Assembly (NCBI GenBank): GCA_024220505.1
Contig: JAKZZE010000014.1
Coordinates: forward strand, 744,001 to 808,000
Reading direction: 5' to 3'
DNA: 64,000 nt
Source: Rhizopus arrhizus
Lineage: Eukaryota > Mucoromycota > Mucoromycetes > Mucorales > Rhizopodaceae
Below the pieces are notes generated by a model. That model saw nothing but the letters and a program-made list of their open reading frames with translations, made no database searches and was not told the DNA's origin. Below, piece after piece: positions 63,932-64,000 of this stretch (within the stretch, counting starts at the first letter, position 1; every line of letters starts with the position of its first letter). A program made the translations under genes and the position numbers.

Positions 63932-64000
63932 TTATAAGGAAGGGGCTGGAGGTGGTGGAAGTTGTTGTGGTGGCGGTGCTTGTCCAGGTGGATAAAAGCC
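63932..64000 (-). CDS. C-terminal end of a Pro/Gln-rich protein, cut by window edge
   Basis: The minus strand from the window end reads GFYPPGQAPPPQQLPPPPAP then SL and a TAA at 63932-63934. Only 22 residues are available. Pro-rich tails like this are common in splicing factors such as SF1/BBP and in actin regulators, so the identity is open. Confidence 0.5.
   Translation of the reverse strand, partial: GFYPPGQAPPPQQLPPPPAPSL

Overview
The window looks like nuclear DNA of an early-diverging filamentous fungus, most likely Mucoromycota and probably Mucorales. It is strongly AT-rich. Genes carry many 43-90 nt introns, and pyrimidine-rich leaders precede several ATGs. The proteins include ELMO, Lunapark, Sey1, DIL-ankyrin and SUR7/PalI types. 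Decayed LINE and Tc1/mariner copies are of kinds I associate with Mucorales. No rRNA, tRNA or CRISPR was recognised. The species cannot be fixed from sequence alone.

Layout: 1-5.6 kb is gene-poor and holds a 5'-truncated LINE tail and a 100-bp MITE. 5.6-13.2 kb is gene-dense: a diphosphoinositol-type Nudix hydrolase with a long Lys/Glu/Ser tail (+), a TALE homeobox gene (-), a decayed reading frame, mitoribosomal mS26 (-), Fes1 (+), dynein light chain LC8 (+) and an auxin-efflux-type carrier (+). 15-25.1 kb holds purine nucleoside phosphorylase, mitochondrial Hsp70, a small orphan gene, an ELMO/PH protein and S-adenosylhomocysteine hydrolase, all (+). A LINE relic follows at 25.5-26.8 kb, then a TPR/Mlp1 nuclear-basket protein (27.1-32.7 kb, -).

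33-41.7 kb is a repeat-rich desert: a C2HC-finger gene relic, a Tc1 transposase relic, an ORF1-only retroelement with a 15-bp target-site duplication, and a strong hairpin. 41.8-54.6 kb is dense again: Sey1 (-), a MAT2B-like reductase (+), a nitrilase-fold N-acyltransferase-like gene with a one-base frameshift (+), a DIL/ankyrin protein (+) and a DCAF6-like WD40 protein (-). 55.7-58.8 kb is a second transposon graveyard with a 158-bp exact tandem duplication. 60.3-63.8 kb holds a SUR7/PalI protein, a Ctr copper transporter (both +) and Lunapark (-). A Pro-rich gene end (-) is cut by the window edge.

Links between genes: SAH hydrolase, MAT2B-like protein and PNP all touch the methyl cycle and adenosine salvage. 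Sey1 and Lunapark act together on ER tubule junctions. Fes1 is an Hsp70 exchange factor, but a cytosolic one, so it does not pair with the mitochondrial Hsp70 here. These are probably dispersed neighbours rather than a cluster. Exon coordinates were worked out by hand from splice motifs, frame closure and family conservation, without transcript data.
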